64,000 bases of DNA from assembly GCF_022511585.1 (NCBI RefSeq), contig NZ_JAKWBN010000002.1, positions 124,001 to 188,000 of the forward strand. Direction: 5' to 3'. Under the pieces are notes generated by a model, which did no database searches, was not told the origin of the DNA, and saw only the letters and a program-made list of their open reading frames with translations. Of this stretch, positions 25,078-34,888 are shown piece after piece. The DNA is from Shimazuella soli. Its GTDB lineage: Bacteria > Bacillota > Bacilli > Thermoactinomycetales > Thermoactinomycetaceae. A program made the position numbers and the translations under genes. The number at the start of each line of letters is the position of its first letter. Position 1 is the stretch's first letter.

Positions 25078-26640
25078 TTATTTCAGAATTCCTTCCCATT
25101 TATGTGACGATTGAAACGGACCAATCGGTATTTGTATCAAACTCTTATAGCTGTTTTGATCAAAAGAATACAAGAAGTCAATCATCTTTGTATCAAATCC
25201 TAGTAATGGATGAGCGCCGAATCCTATACTAGCTGCGGAAAGTGCCAATCGTTGTACGAGTATCCCAGTTTGCATTTGCTGTGTGCGATACCCTCTTACC
25301 CCCAATGCTTCTTTATGGTAGATGGGCTTGCCGAAAATATGTAAACAGATCGGAACTTGAAAGATATTAATATGAGGTTCGAGTGTAGATTGCTGTAAAT
25401 AAGTTCGGAAGTCTCCTCTTCGCAGGAGGCTTAAGGCATTTTTTTCTGAATCATATACATAAAGCCCATTTGGGATATCTTCAATGTGATGAAAGTATCC
25501 TGCTATTATTCGTTCGTTTGGATCAGCTATTTCGCTTAGATCATTAACATAATCCATTTGTTCCGTTGCTGTTTGAAGAATGGTAGTGAGCTGCTTTTTC
25601 GTTACGGGTTTTAAAGTGAAGTTCATTCCAGGAGAAGTTCTTCTTTTACAAATGGTATAGAAGGATGGTATGGATTCTCGATTAGGAGATAGTGGAATGG
25701 TTTCGTCTGTTTTTGGGAGATCACTTTTTTTAGGTGAGATCCAAGTGAAATCCTGTGTCGTGTTTTGCAAGGATTGCGTATGTATTTTATCAATTAAAGG
25801 GTAAGGATGGATTTTTTTTGATTTCAGCCGGTAATCGTGATGGATTGTTGGTAATTGTCTGCACAATGTTTCGCTTGTTAATACATCCTTGTATTTTTGT
25901 TGGAATTGTACTTTCTGTTTATCTGCAGACAGAGTTATGATGGCATAAACACTTTCTTGCACTGTAGTGAGCCCTAGCAAATGATTAGCTGCTTTATCAA
26001 GAAATTGATAGTAAACCGTTTTTTGATAAGGGACTTGTTTGGTACATTCTAATAATTGTCCAATCACAACACCGCTGTCTAATCCTTGCAGACGGTAAGC
26101 GAAGTTATGGTATTTAAAAAAGTTTTTCCAAAAAAGAGTCGATAAAAATACAGTGGCGAAACAGTTTGTGATTGTACCTCGTTTGCCTAATAAATCGGTG
26201 ATAAACGCTGCAAAATCTCCTTCTCGTAATAGGACTAAGGCATGTTGAGCAACATCGTAGTGATAAACTCCTTTTGGTATATCTTTGATTTGTAGATAAA
26301 GGTATATTTCATTTGGATAAAGGGCTCCACCAGAAGGGACAAATTTTCTACATACAGTAGAATACTGGTGCTTGCTATTTGCCTTGTCTATTGGAATAGC
26401 AGAATGGACAACTTTTGTCATTCCATAGACATACCACAATAAATGACCAATGTCTTGTATGTTAGGAGTCTGGGTAGTTGGATTAAAATTTTCTGGTATC
26501 TCACGAGATAATCGAATGAATGGTTTTTGCTGATACTGTTTATAAGGTAGTGGAGCATCATTCCAATCCACTTCCCAGTCCACCGGTTTTAACTTCTCTG
26601 GATGATCATGAAGATAAGAGAAAAAAGTATCGCTGTCCAT
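25078..26640 (-). CDS. SagB-type FMN dehydrogenase of the azole-peptide cluster
   Basis: 520 aa with two nitroreductase-like halves. Residues about 60-240 contain FVPSGGALYPNEIYLYL, the SagB-family signature, and LQGLDSGVVIGQLLE. The second half repeats the plan with RRTSPGMNFTLKPVTKKQL and GVRGYRTQQMQTGILVQRLALSAASIGFGAHPLLGF. SagB-type enzymes oxidise azolines made from Cys, Ser or Thr to azoles using FMN. Last gene of the operon, 14 nt after the YcaO gene. Length fits two-domain SagB proteins of Bacillus TOMM clusters. Confidence 0.85.
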   Translation of the reverse strand: MDSDTFFSYLHDHPEKLKPVDWEVDWNDAPLPYKQYQQKPFIRLSREIPENFNPTTQTPNIQDIGHLLWYVYGMTKVVHSAIPIDKANSKHQYSTVCRKFVPSGGALYPNEIYLYLQIKDIPKGVYHYDVAQHALVLLREGDFAAFITDLLGKRGTITNCFATVFLSTLFWKNFFKYHNFAYRLQGLDSGVVIGQLLECTKQVPYQKTVYYQFLDKAANHLLGLTTVQESVYAIITLSADKQKVQFQQKYKDVLTSETLCRQLPTIHHDYRLKSKKIHPYPLIDKIHTQSLQNTTQDFTWISPKKSDLPKTDETIPLSPNRESIPSFYTICKRRTSPGMNFTLKPVTKKQLTTILQTATEQMDYVNDLSEIADPNERIIAGYFHHIEDIPNGLYVYDSEKNALSLLRRGDFRTYLQQSTLEPHINIFQVPICLHIFGKPIYHKEALGVRGYRTQQMQTGILVQRLALSAASIGFGAHPLLGFDTKMIDFLYSFDQNSYKSLIQIPIGPFQSSHKWEGILK

Positions 26641-26654
26641 GTTTTCCTCCTCTT

Positions 26655-28598
26655 TTATGGGAATGGATGAGGATGAGGATTAAGCTGCTCCATTGTCAGC
26701 GTGTTTTTCGTATAGCCAAGTTTCTTTGGGATTTCAAGTACCCTCGGCAATCCTGTAAGCCGAGTTAAGTGATGGCCAAATGTCATAGGAAGCATACCTG
26801 GAATAATCACTTTCACACAGTGTAAATTTTGTTTTCGTAATTCGCTTGTAGTTTGATTGACAACGAATATGTGTCTATGTTGTTGTCTAAGAATCTGGAT
26901 GACATGCTCAAGATCCTCTTTCAGATCGGTTTTAGACACGGGCGGACATTGTATGTCTCGAAATGTCTGCACATTTTCCTTTTGTTGGAGTAAAAAATCA
27001 AGCCGGTGTTCTGTCTCGGGTATGCTGTACAACATGGAATGATCCGGCATTTCTTTGACCAGATGCGGTTTATCGATCATGTTTACATACTTTTTCCGCT
27101 GCTTTTCCGCCTTAGCATCTAATGTTAGCATCATTCCAGCGAGTTCATGGAGGGCATTTTTCGTCGCTTTTACAGGATCAAAGTGTGTCCCTGCTGCACA
27201 GATCAAATGAAATCCTCTGTTCTTTTTGTTTCTAGCAATCGCCCAAATACTGGGGATTTCATGTTCCATTGTCGCGTTAAACAGATGTATTTCATAACCT
27301 GCTATTTCATGGATACGATGGAGCATCAAATCTAATTCTGTGTCCCCAGAAGAAAAAGGATCAATTCGAGGCAATGGCAATCTAGCATACCATGTCAGCA
27401 AAAAAGCATCACGTTCTAAAATTTCCATGATCCCATGGAAGATGGCTTCTTCTAGACTTCCTCCTAATGCACATCCATTGGAAGTTTCATAGACAAATCC
27501 TTTGCCCCCTCCAAGGCTGTAGTAGGCCAGAAGTTCTGGGACGAGGATTGGTTTTTGTTCTGTGATACAGTAACTCCACACCCAATTCATTTTTTTCTCA
27601 GGATCAAATGCTTGGAAAGGGAAATCAGGTAGCGAGTATTGTTCTTTGGAATGTGTGCCTACTGTTTGCGGATCAAGGGCAACCTTTTGTAAATGGGAGT
27701 AATGATCATGAACAATCGTACGGCTTCCTCTCGGTGCAATGCCACAGGAACGTTCTAGCCCTTCAAATATCGCTGTAATTTCACTATCGCCGAAGCGGTG
27801 TGTTCTGCCGGCTGTTGCTTCTTGGCCAATAGTAAGAGGCAGATATACACTTGCGGAAGCAAAGGGTGATAAGGGATCGTGAACATTGCCCATCAATACA
27901 CCTGTTCGATTTCCATAATAGGTTTGTTTTAAAGTATCTCTCCATAAAATTAGTGATGTAACCCGAAAACTATCTTCTGCTACCTTAGGATTGGATTGCA
28001 AATGAATCTCTGCTCTACTAGGGGTATCATCTGGAAGGGTATTACAAATGGTACAAAGTGGGTCAGCAATTATGGTATGTGTGCTTGTTTGCAAGGTATG
28101 TAAGTTTACAATTATTACCGTATCCTGCAAATTTGATTGCTGTTCAAAGATTTGGGAAACTTCTTGTACGAGAAGGTGTTTCAAGTGATGAATAGAGAAG
28201 GTAGAAATTTTAGGATCAGCTAATGCAGAAGGCTGTAGCGATAATTGATGATACAGTTGCCACATTTCTTTGCGGTCTTTTCCGCTCATTAGCAATCGAC
28301 GATCCGCGCAATGAAAACATACTCCCTTAGAATGAACGAACGGACCAATAATACCTTCCCCAAACTGGATAAAACAGCGTAACCATGGGATAGAAGTAGA
28401 AGAGACGATCTGCTGAACTTCTCGATGAAGACGAGCATTCCAATTGTCACTTAGTACAAGCAGTAAATCTGCATTTCTCCACGTTTTGTCTTGCCAAGTT
28501 GATCCCAGCGGGTGGATGGTATAATTCATTTCAAGTGCTTCAGCAGTTGCCGTTGCTAAATGTCCATCTCCTATAATTCCTATAGTCGGTTTTGTCAT
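26655..28598 (-). CDS. YcaO-type TOMM cyclodehydratase (fused to leader-binding domain)
   Basis: 647 aa. Residues 1-210 form an E1-like/leader-binding part starting TIGIIGDGHLATATAEAL with cysteine pairs (CFHC, CTIC) that may bind zinc. From about residue 240 the YcaO domain is seen: GQEATAGRTHRFGDSEITAIFEGLERSCG, then GCALGGSLEEAIFHGIMEILERDAFLLTW, with the ATP-binding Glu residues. The protein ends PHPHPFP, the Pro-rich C terminus typical of azoline-forming YcaO enzymes. It would convert precursor cysteines to thiazolines with ATP. Overlaps the upstream gene by 4 nt. Confidence 0.9.
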   Translation of the reverse strand: MTKPTIGIIGDGHLATATAEALEMNYTIHPLGSTWQDKTWRNADLLLVLSDNWNARLHREVQQIVSSTSIPWLRCFIQFGEGIIGPFVHSKGVCFHCADRRLLMSGKDRKEMWQLYHQLSLQPSALADPKISTFSIHHLKHLLVQEVSQIFEQQSNLQDTVIIVNLHTLQTSTHTIIADPLCTICNTLPDDTPSRAEIHLQSNPKVAEDSFRVTSLILWRDTLKQTYYGNRTGVLMGNVHDPLSPFASASVYLPLTIGQEATAGRTHRFGDSEITAIFEGLERSCGIAPRGSRTIVHDHYSHLQKVALDPQTVGTHSKEQYSLPDFPFQAFDPEKKMNWVWSYCITEQKPILVPELLAYYSLGGGKGFVYETSNGCALGGSLEEAIFHGIMEILERDAFLLTWYARLPLPRIDPFSSGDTELDLMLHRIHEIAGYEIHLFNATMEHEIPSIWAIARNKKNRGFHLICAAGTHFDPVKATKNALHELAGMMLTLDAKAEKQRKKYVNMIDKPHLVKEMPDHSMLYSIPETEHRLDFLLQQKENVQTFRDIQCPPVSKTDLKEDLEHVIQILRQQHRHIFVVNQTTSELRKQNLHCVKVIIPGMLPMTFGHHLTRLTGLPRVLEIPKKLGYTKNTLTMEQLNPHPHPFP

Positions 28599-30358
28599 GA
28601 TATATCCTCCCTGATTGTCACCGCAACAACAGAGAGGTTTTGGGAAATGATATCTTCTAGTTTTATATCAAATACTTGCAGATATTTATTTTGTAATTTC
28701 AAATGACGAGTAATAATTTCTAGCGAATTTTCCGTTGATTCCAATGGGATATGCTGGAGAAGAAGATGATCAATAGATTTATTTTGTATGATGTGTAAAG
28801 CTTTGTGCAATGCAGCTTGCAATGCCATCTCTGTATGCAGTCCCACACTGCCAAACCAAGAATCATTGGCTTCTACCCAGCCAATAGGAAAACCATAGTT
28901 GTGATCCTCTATGTAGAGGGTTGGTTTTGTGCCTAATAGGCTGATGCATTCTACAAAATATTTGCTTTGCTCTCCCTCCATTTGCATTGTTTGCGGATCA
29001 GTAGGTATATTTTTTAAGCCAGCTTCCAAGTACTTGAGGAAAGCACGGCAAATTGCTTCTTGACGAGTTGCCCCGGCACCAATTGCTGCTTTTTCTTTTA
29101 GATCGTGTGCGATTTCTGGAAACAAACGAGAAGCATATGCTTCCAAGCCGCGTAATCCTGCTTCATGACGTGCTTCTAGATGTGTTAATGCTGAACAAAT
29201 AATGGAAATGGTCTTCTCTTGTTCTAGTGGATCAGCTATTTTTACAAGACATTGCGATAAAGGTAATTGCAACAAATTTTCTGGTCCGAAAGATCGAAAT
29301 ATCCCTGTTGCTTCAGAGGTGATATGAGTAAAGACACTTTGTACATTTATGATTGGAGAAGGAGACAACCATTCAGTTGAAGCTAATGGTTTTATTGTTT
29401 TATTGGCCTTATGAAGGAGTGGATGGGAAAAAAAAGAATGCCATTTTCCTTCTAAGGTCTGCATATCAAGCAAGAAAACTTGTCGTTTTTCTACTGGCAT
29501 TACTCCATTGACTAGTTGAAACCAGCGGAATGCCAAGAGGTTCGCAAGGATAGATATTGCGGTAGGATTGATTTCTTTGTTGCTGTGGTCTGTCGTTTTT
29601 GCTAGTCTTCGCCATGCGGATTCCCAATCTATTATCGGTCCTACCATTCCTGTATTTTGATAGGTGACAGCAGGGATAAAATGTTTGTTTTCTTGCTTGC
29701 AAAGTGTTGCTAGATTTATTATTTGTTCTGTATCTGTTTCTTTTCCTGCAAATAGAACAGAGCCGTAGGGCTGAATCATTTTTGACCAAGGTTGTATCTC
29801 ACTTGGAGTAATATCAGTGATATTTACCGAAGAGTCTGTTTCTAGATAGTTAATACGTTCGAGATTTGTGTTCGATTTATCAGTAAGAAAAAGAGCAATC
29901 TTTTGGAGTCCAGATTCTATAAGAGAAGATATCAGCGAAGTAAGAAAGGAACCATGCCCAATAACTAGTAGATTTTCATGGCGGTATTTTTCAAAGTGAT
30001 AAGCACCAGAGCCAACATGATGATCTAAATAGTCAATTTGTGATTGGTAGCGTTTTATTATCTTTTCACTTAGGCTGTGAGGTTTATCTTTGCTAACATC
30101 TCGAACAAATCCTTCTTGCAACAATAGGTTTGAAAATTCATAAATTCTTTGCTGGTGAGTATCAGGTAAGCCTTTCGTAATTGCATGCATGGTATGGGTA
30201 CCATCAAACATAGGGATTAGCTTTTCCATCCACTGGTATACATTGGAGCCTTGCATTCGGAAGGAATGTCTGTGGTTGCGAAAATAGATACCGCCTTCAA
30301 AATCAGGAACATAATAGGTGTCTTGATTTGCTTTTAATCGTGCAGTTGGAAGCATCAT
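28595..30358 (-). CDS. ThiF-like putative thiazole-bacteriocin maturation protein
   Basis: 587 aa. The N-terminal 90 residues look like a RiPP recognition element (YYVPDFEGGIYFRNHRHSFRM ... LLLQEGFVRD). A Rossmann-like ThiF/E1-type segment follows (NLLVIGHGSFLTSLISSLIESGLQKIALFL). The C-terminal part contains HLEARHEAGLRGLEAYASRLF and RQEAICRAFLKYLE. This matches the Ocin-ThiF-like proteins of heterocycloanthracin-type clusters in Bacillus. These bind the precursor leader and pass it to the cyclodehydratase. GGGGTGAGG lies upstream of the ATG. Confidence 0.85.
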   Translation of the reverse strand: MMLPTARLKANQDTYYVPDFEGGIYFRNHRHSFRMQGSNVYQWMEKLIPMFDGTHTMHAITKGLPDTHQQRIYEFSNLLLQEGFVRDVSKDKPHSLSEKIIKRYQSQIDYLDHHVGSGAYHFEKYRHENLLVIGHGSFLTSLISSLIESGLQKIALFLTDKSNTNLERINYLETDSSVNITDITPSEIQPWSKMIQPYGSVLFAGKETDTEQIINLATLCKQENKHFIPAVTYQNTGMVGPIIDWESAWRRLAKTTDHSNKEINPTAISILANLLAFRWFQLVNGVMPVEKRQVFLLDMQTLEGKWHSFFSHPLLHKANKTIKPLASTEWLSPSPIINVQSVFTHITSEATGIFRSFGPENLLQLPLSQCLVKIADPLEQEKTISIICSALTHLEARHEAGLRGLEAYASRLFPEIAHDLKEKAAIGAGATRQEAICRAFLKYLEAGLKNIPTDPQTMQMEGEQSKYFVECISLLGTKPTLYIEDHNYGFPIGWVEANDSWFGSVGLHTEMALQAALHKALHIIQNKSIDHLLLQHIPLESTENSLEIITRHLKLQNKYLQVFDIKLEDIISQNLSVVAVTIREDIS

Positions 30359-30435
30359 TGATTTATCCTCACCCCTAAAGGCAACTGTTCTTATACTTTA
30401 TGTAGGTATATTTGTCTACTTGCACCATGAAAATA

Positions 30436-30452
30436 GCCCTGTTGTACAGGGC
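30436..30452 (-). terminator. Hairpin between precursor gene and modification genes
   Basis: GCCCTGT and ACAGGGC form a perfect 7-bp stem with a 3-nt loop, with a short U-poor tail on the minus strand. Such leaky hairpins directly after RiPP precursor genes allow excess precursor over enzyme. Confidence 0.55.
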
Positions 30453-30474
30453 GTTGAATTTGTTGATAATTTTT

Positions 30475-30747
30475 TTAGAAAAATGGAAAAAATGGATCGA
30501 ATAGAAAAAGAGGTGAACAACCTCCACAACCACCACAACCTCCGCACCCACCACAACCGAAGCAACCACCACAACGACGGAAACCACCACAACCTCCGCA
30601 GCGGAATCCACAGCGTTGAGCTAATTCTAAATCTTCGTGCTGCCCATATTGCTCAAATTGCTCCATATACTCATGCCATGGTGTCACTTCGCTTTTGCTG
30701 TATTCATCAACACTTAATTCTTGAAGTTCTTTTTGAAATTCGCTCAT
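30475..30747 (-). CDS. Heterocycloanthracin/sonorensin-like azole-peptide precursor
   Basis: 90 aa with TTGGAGGTT before the ATG. The leader (residues 1-45) is acidic and helical with LQELSVDEYSKSEVTPWHEY. The core holds ten cysteines at residues 46, 50, 53, 59, 62, 65, 68, 71, 74 and 77, mostly spaced as CGG or CGGF units. This is the pattern of thiazole/oxazole-modified Bacillus peptides of the heterocycloanthracin family. A hydrophobic tail SPLFLFDPFFPFF follows and is unusual. The gene is directly upstream of the modification operon. No transporter, peptidase or immunity gene is visible. Confidence 0.88.
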   Translation of the reverse strand: MSEFQKELQELSVDEYSKSEVTPWHEYMEQFEQYGQHEDLELAQRCGFRCGGCGGFRRCGGCFGCGGCGGCGGCGGCSPLFLFDPFFPFF

Positions 30748-30985
30748 TTTTTAACCTCCAACAAGCATGTTTTCGGGAGGTAAGCCGTGATAATAGCCCT
30801 CCTCGACAAGATATATGTATGATGAAAAAGGAAATCGGTTACAAAGCAAAAGTGTTAATTTTGATCTTTTTATGGTATATTTATGTAAGCTGGTTAATAT
30901 TTTCATCAATCCCATTTACATGAGAAGTATCATAAAGATAATTTCACTATCAACAAGTAATCAGATAAAAATTTATAGAATTATC

Positions 30986-31001
30986 ATGATAGCGCTATCA
31001 T
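30986..31001. promoter_or_regulatory. Perfect 16-bp palindrome upstream of ilvB promoter
   Basis: ATGATAGCGCTATCAT is a perfect loopless palindrome, 30 nt before the -35 box of the ilv-leu promoter and upstream of the divergent azole-peptide precursor. It is a likely protein-binding site; the regulator is not in the window in recognisable form. Confidence 0.5.
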
Positions 31002-31031
31002 TTTTGTAATATAAAATATCCGGATAATGGG

Positions 31032-31061
31032 TTGACAATCGAAAAGTGTGATCGATATAAT
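31032..31061 (+). promoter_or_regulatory. Promoter of the ilv-leu operon
   Basis: TTGACA (31032-31037) and TATAAT (31056-31061), both consensus, with an 18-bp spacer, about 70 nt before the T-box. Confidence 0.75.
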
Positions 31062-31127
31062 AGCACCTAAATAATAAAAAAATAACTGTATTTCTCAAAA
31101 CTTAAAAACAAATTGAATGGAATTCAT

Positions 31128-31418
31128 AAAACAATGACGAGGATATGAGTGATTTACCAATACGCGTCACAGAGATTTTGGGATATTGCTGAGACCCAAA
31201 ACCGTAAGTATTTTGCTTCTCACCTCTGAGTTACATGCCGAAAGAGTAAAAGCTTACTCAAGTAGATCATGATCGGTTGTCGCCGTTATCGACCGAGTAC
31301 AAATATGTACTTGATGAGACTGTATGCTGTGAAGCATCAGTGAACTTGGGTGGTACCACGAACTGTTCGTCCCAATTGGTGATTTTTCACTTGGGATCGT
31401 ACGGTTTTTTTTATTTGG
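31128..31418 (+). ncRNA. T-box leader of ilvB (leucine type)
   Basis: Stem I begins with AATGACGAGGATATGAGTGA near 31132, typical of T-boxes. The T-box sequence GGGTGGTACCACGAAC lies near 31350. The terminator AACTGTTCGTCCCAATTGG / CTTGGGATCGTACGGTT with a T run follows to 31414. A CTC triplet in CTTCTCACC near 31219-31223 is a good specifier candidate, which would sense tRNA-Leu as in the Bacillus subtilis ilv-leu leader. Confidence 0.92.
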
Positions 31419-31436
31419 AAAAAAGGAGGAATTACT

Positions 31437-33170
31437 TTGGCTCCCCAATTAGAATCAAAGACAAATTCTATTGGCTTGGATGAAAAAAAGTACACAGGAT
31501 CTGAAATTTTGCTTCGTTCTCTCGTAGAAGAAGGAGTAGACATGATTTTTGGTTATCCTGGGGGTGCAGTCCTTCCTATTTATGATTCGCTGTACGATGG
31601 TCATGTTCGTCATATGTTGGCAAGACATGAACAAGGTGCAATCCATGCAGCAGATGGCTATGCGAGAGCCACAGGTAAACCAGGTGTAGTAATGGCTACT
31701 TCAGGTCCAGGTGCTACAAACTTGGTAACAGGGATCGCTACAGCGATGATGGATTCGATTCCTCTGGTTTGTATTACCGGGAATGTGCCACTTAGTCTAT
31801 TGGGAACAGATGCATTTCAAGAAGCCGACATTACAGGTATTACGATGCCGATTACGAAGCATAACTATCTCGTCAGAAGTGTAGATGAGATTCCGATAAT
31901 CGTAAAAGAAGCTTTTACCATTGCTGCAACAGGAAGACCAGGACCCGTTCTAATTGATATTCCAAAAGATGTATCTCAAGCTGTCAGCACCTTTTCTTAT
32001 CCAGAAAAAGTGGAAATTAGAGGGTTGCATGCTCCGGAGAAACCAAGTCAAATTCAAATCTCCCGCCTTCACCAAGTAATTCAACAAGCCCAGCGTCCTG
32101 TGATCTTAGCTGGTGGTGGAGTAGTTCGAGCAAATGCACAATCAGAACTGATTGAATTTGCTGAAAAATCCAACATACCTGTAACTACAACGTTAATGGG
32201 ACTAGGTGGATTTCCCAGCAGAAACCCGCTTTGGCTAGGGATGCCAGGAATGCATGGGACTTATGCCGCCAACCATGCATTGCTAGAATGCGATCTGTTG
32301 ATTGGAATCGGAGCCCGGTTTGACGACCGTGTAACGATGGGCAGAATTGATAAATTTGCAACAGGTGCAAAAATTATTCATATCGACATTGATCCAGCAG
32401 AAATTGATAAAAACGTACACACTTATGTACCAATTGTCGGAGATGTCAAAGAGGTACTAGCTGCTGCGAACAATGGGTTACCTTCTGCTGACTCGAGTAA
32501 CTGGTTAAGCCTCTGTGATTCTCGGAAAAAGGAATATCCATTGCAATATAACGATTCAGATGAAAATGGTCTAAAACCCCAATGGGTAATTGAACATTTA
32601 GATGAAACAACAGACGGAAAGGCCATTGTAGCAACAGATGTTGGGCAACATCAAATGTGGGTAGCTCAGTACTATCAATTTTCAGAACCCCGCTCGTTGC
32701 TTTCCTCTGGAGGGCTTGGAACGATGGGCTTTGGTTTTCCCGCTGCTATCGGAGCACAACTAGCATATCCAGATCGTACGGTTATCGCTGTGACAGGTGA
32801 TGGTGGTTTTCAAATGACTGCCCAAGAATTGGCTGTTATTGCATTGGAAAACATCCCAGTAAAAGTAGTGATCATCAACAATCAATGTTTGGGTATGGTA
32901 CGGCAGTGGCAAGAAGTATTCTACAAAGAGCGTTACAGTGAAGTAGACTTGTCTGGAAGCCCTGATTTTGTAAAACTAGCAGATGCTTATGGTGTGAAAG
33001 CTTGGCGTGCGAGGAACAAAGAAGAAGCGATGCAAGCTTGGAAAGAAGCACTCTCACATCCAGGACCAGCAGTACTCGATTTCTGGGTAAATCCAAACGA
33101 AAATGTATATCCAATGGTTGCTCCAGGAACAGGATTAGATGAGATGATGATGGGAGATGAAGAGCAATGA
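31437..33170 (+). CDS. ilvB: Acetolactate synthase large subunit
   Basis: 577 aa from TTG 31437, preceded by AAGGAGGAATTAC. The first common enzyme of branched-chain amino acid synthesis, ThDP- and FAD-dependent. The catalytic Glu lies in [17 protein letters not shown]. The ThDP/Mg motif runs from [15 protein letters not shown] to IINNQ. Full-length anabolic AHAS. It overlaps ilvN by 4 nt. Transcription is expected to rise when leucyl-tRNA is uncharged. Confidence 0.96.
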   Translation: MAPQLESKTNSIGLDEKKYTGSEILLRSLVEEGVDMIFGYPGGAVLPIYDSLYDGHVRHMLARHEQGAIHAADGYARATGKPGVVMATSGPGATNLVTGIATAMMDSIPLVCITGNVPLSLLGTDAFQEADITGITMPITKHNYLVRSVDEIPIIVKEAFTIAATGRPGPVLIDIPKDVSQAVSTFSYPEKVEIRGLHAPEKPSQIQISRLHQVIQQAQRPVILAGGGVVRANAQSELIEFAEKSNIPVTTTLMGLGGFPSRNPLWLGMPGMHGTYAANHALLECDLLIGIGARFDDRVTMGRIDKFATGAKIIHIDIDPAEIDKNVHTYVPIVGDVKEVLAAANNGLPSADSSNWLSLCDSRKKEYPLQYNDSDENGLKPQWVIEHLDETTDGKAIVATDVGQHQMWVAQYYQFSEPRSLLSSGGLGTMGFGFPAAIGAQLAYPDRTVIAVTGDGGFQMTAQELAVIALENIPVKVVIINNQCLGMVRQWQEVFYKERYSEVDLSGSPDFVKLADAYGVKAWRARNKEEAMQAWKEALSHPGPAVLDFWVNPNENVYPMVAPGTGLDEMMMGDEEQ

Positions 33171-33670
33171 GGCATATTTTCTCCGTATTAGTAAATAATC
33201 GCCCACGTGTCTTAGCTCGTGTCTCCAGTCTTTTGGGACAACGTAACTTTAACATTGAAAGTATTAGTGTAGGGAAATCAGAAGAGAAAGATTTATCTCG
33301 GATGATCATCGTCACCGGCGGTGATGAGCGAACCCTCAATCAATTGTCCAAACAACTGTCCAAGTTGATTGATGTAATTGAGGTAAAAACCATCACAGAA
33401 ACAACAAGTGTAGAGCGTGAATTGATGCTCATTCGAGTAGCAGCTGGACCAAATGTGCGAATGGAAATCCAAGGGATTATTGATCCGTTCCGGGCAAATG
33501 TAGTAGATGTGGGACATGATTCTCTCATGTTACAAGCTACAGGGGATCGGGCGAAACTAGACACTTTGACAGAGCTGCTTCGACCATATCATATTTTGGA
33601 AATTGCCCGTACTGGTGTAATTGCACTCAGTCGGGAAATAGATAAAATTTCACTTACTACCGTTATTTAA
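33167..33670 (+). CDS. ilvN: Acetolactate synthase small (regulatory) subunit
   Basis: 167 aa. The N-terminal ACT domain ([35 protein letters not shown]) binds valine for feedback inhibition, and the C-terminal domain has [12 protein letters not shown]. Also called ilvH in Bacillus. The ATG overlaps the ilvB stop (ATGA). The following 176 nt to ilvC carries a weak GCGTC...GACGC dyad near 33737 and no gene. Confidence 0.95.
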   Translation: MRHIFSVLVNNRPRVLARVSSLLGQRNFNIESISVGKSEEKDLSRMIIVTGGDERTLNQLSKQLSKLIDVIEVKTITETTSVERELMLIRVAAGPNVRMEIQGIIDPFRANVVDVGHDSLMLQATGDRAKLDTLTELLRPYHILEIARTGVIALSREIDKISLTTVI

Positions 33671-33846
33671 AGACCAAGTTGGAAAATTCACTAAAATCAT
33701 GTTCCAAATCCGCTCAATATGCATGTTTTCCGCGTCTGTTGTAAAGAACACAAAGGACGCTTCAGCCAAGCATATTTCGCTGGGAGTATCAGTATCTATT
33801 TTTGCTTGAGTAGTTTAAATAATTTAAAAATTTGGGGGAATAAAAC

Positions 33847-34857
33847 ATGAGTAAAATGTATTACGAAGGCGATGCAAATCTACATCTTTTCAGTGGCAAA
33901 ACAGTAGCAGTAGTTGGATATGGCAGCCAGGGACATGCACAAGCACAAAACTTGCGCGATAGTGGTGTAAAGGTTGTAATCGGGCTGCGCCCAGGAAAGT
34001 CTTGGGAGCAAGCGGAAAACGACGGATTCCAAGTTCTTTCAGTAGATGAAGCAGCAAAACAAGCAGACGTAATCCAAATCTTGCTGCCAGACGAGCATCA
34101 AAAAAAGGTATACGAAACTCAAATCAAAGACAATTTGGAAGCTGGAAATGTATTGATGTTCTCTCATGGATTTAACATTCATTTCGGACAAATCGTAGCT
34201 CCAAAAGATGTGGATGTTATCCTAGTTGCTCCAAAATCACCTGGACATTTGGTCCGCCGTGTATATCAAGAAGGATTTGGAGTACCATCTTTGATCGCTG
34301 TTCACCAAGATGCGAGTGGAACTGCAAAAGATGTAGCACTTGCTTACTGTAAAGGAATTGGAAGTACCCGTGCAGGTGTTATCGAAACGACATTCAAAGA
34401 AGAGACAGAAACAGACCTATTTGGAGAGCAAGCTGTACTTTGTGGCGGAGTGTCCGAACTCGTGAAAAATGGATTTGAAACACTAGTCAATGCAGGTTAT
34501 CAGCCAGAAATCGCATATTTTGAGTGTTTGCATGAGCTGAAGTTGATTGTCGACCTCATGTATGAAAAAGGTCTGAGCGGAATGCGTTATTCCATCAGTG
34601 ATACTGCTGAATATGGAGATTATGTAAGTGGAAAACGTGTAGTAGGTGCTCCTTCCCGCCAAGCGATGGAACAAGTTTTAAAAGAAATCCAAGATGGAAC
34701 TTTCGCTAACAATTGGATTGCGGAAAACCAAAATGGCCGTCCAGAATTCAACAAAATCGCAGCTAGTGAAAAAGAGCATGCTATCGAGCAAGTAGGAAGC
34801 AAATTACGCCAAATGATGGTTTGGGTAAACAAAGAGCCAATTGGTTCCAATAACTAA
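33847..34857 (+). CDS. ilvC: Ketol-acid reductoisomerase
   Basis: 336 aa, class I length. The NADPH-binding loop [20 protein letters not shown] lies near residue 22. The active-site region has [20 protein letters not shown], and the C-terminal knotted domain includes [16 protein letters not shown] with the Mg-binding acidic residues. It converts acetolactate to dihydroxy-isovalerate. A GGGG element precedes the ATG. Third gene of the ilv-leu operon. Confidence 0.96.
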   Translation: MSKMYYEGDANLHLFSGKTVAVVGYGSQGHAQAQNLRDSGVKVVIGLRPGKSWEQAENDGFQVLSVDEAAKQADVIQILLPDEHQKKVYETQIKDNLEAGNVLMFSHGFNIHFGQIVAPKDVDVILVAPKSPGHLVRRVYQEGFGVPSLIAVHQDASGTAKDVALAYCKGIGSTRAGVIETTFKEETETDLFGEQAVLCGGVSELVKNGFETLVNAGYQPEIAYFECLHELKLIVDLMYEKGLSGMRYSISDTAEYGDYVSGKRVVGAPSRQAMEQVLKEIQDGTFANNWIAENQNGRPEFNKIAASEKEHAIEQVGSKLRQMMVWVNKEPIGSNN

Positions 34858-34888
34858 TAAATAAGAAGAAAAGGAGGAGCAACGAAAA

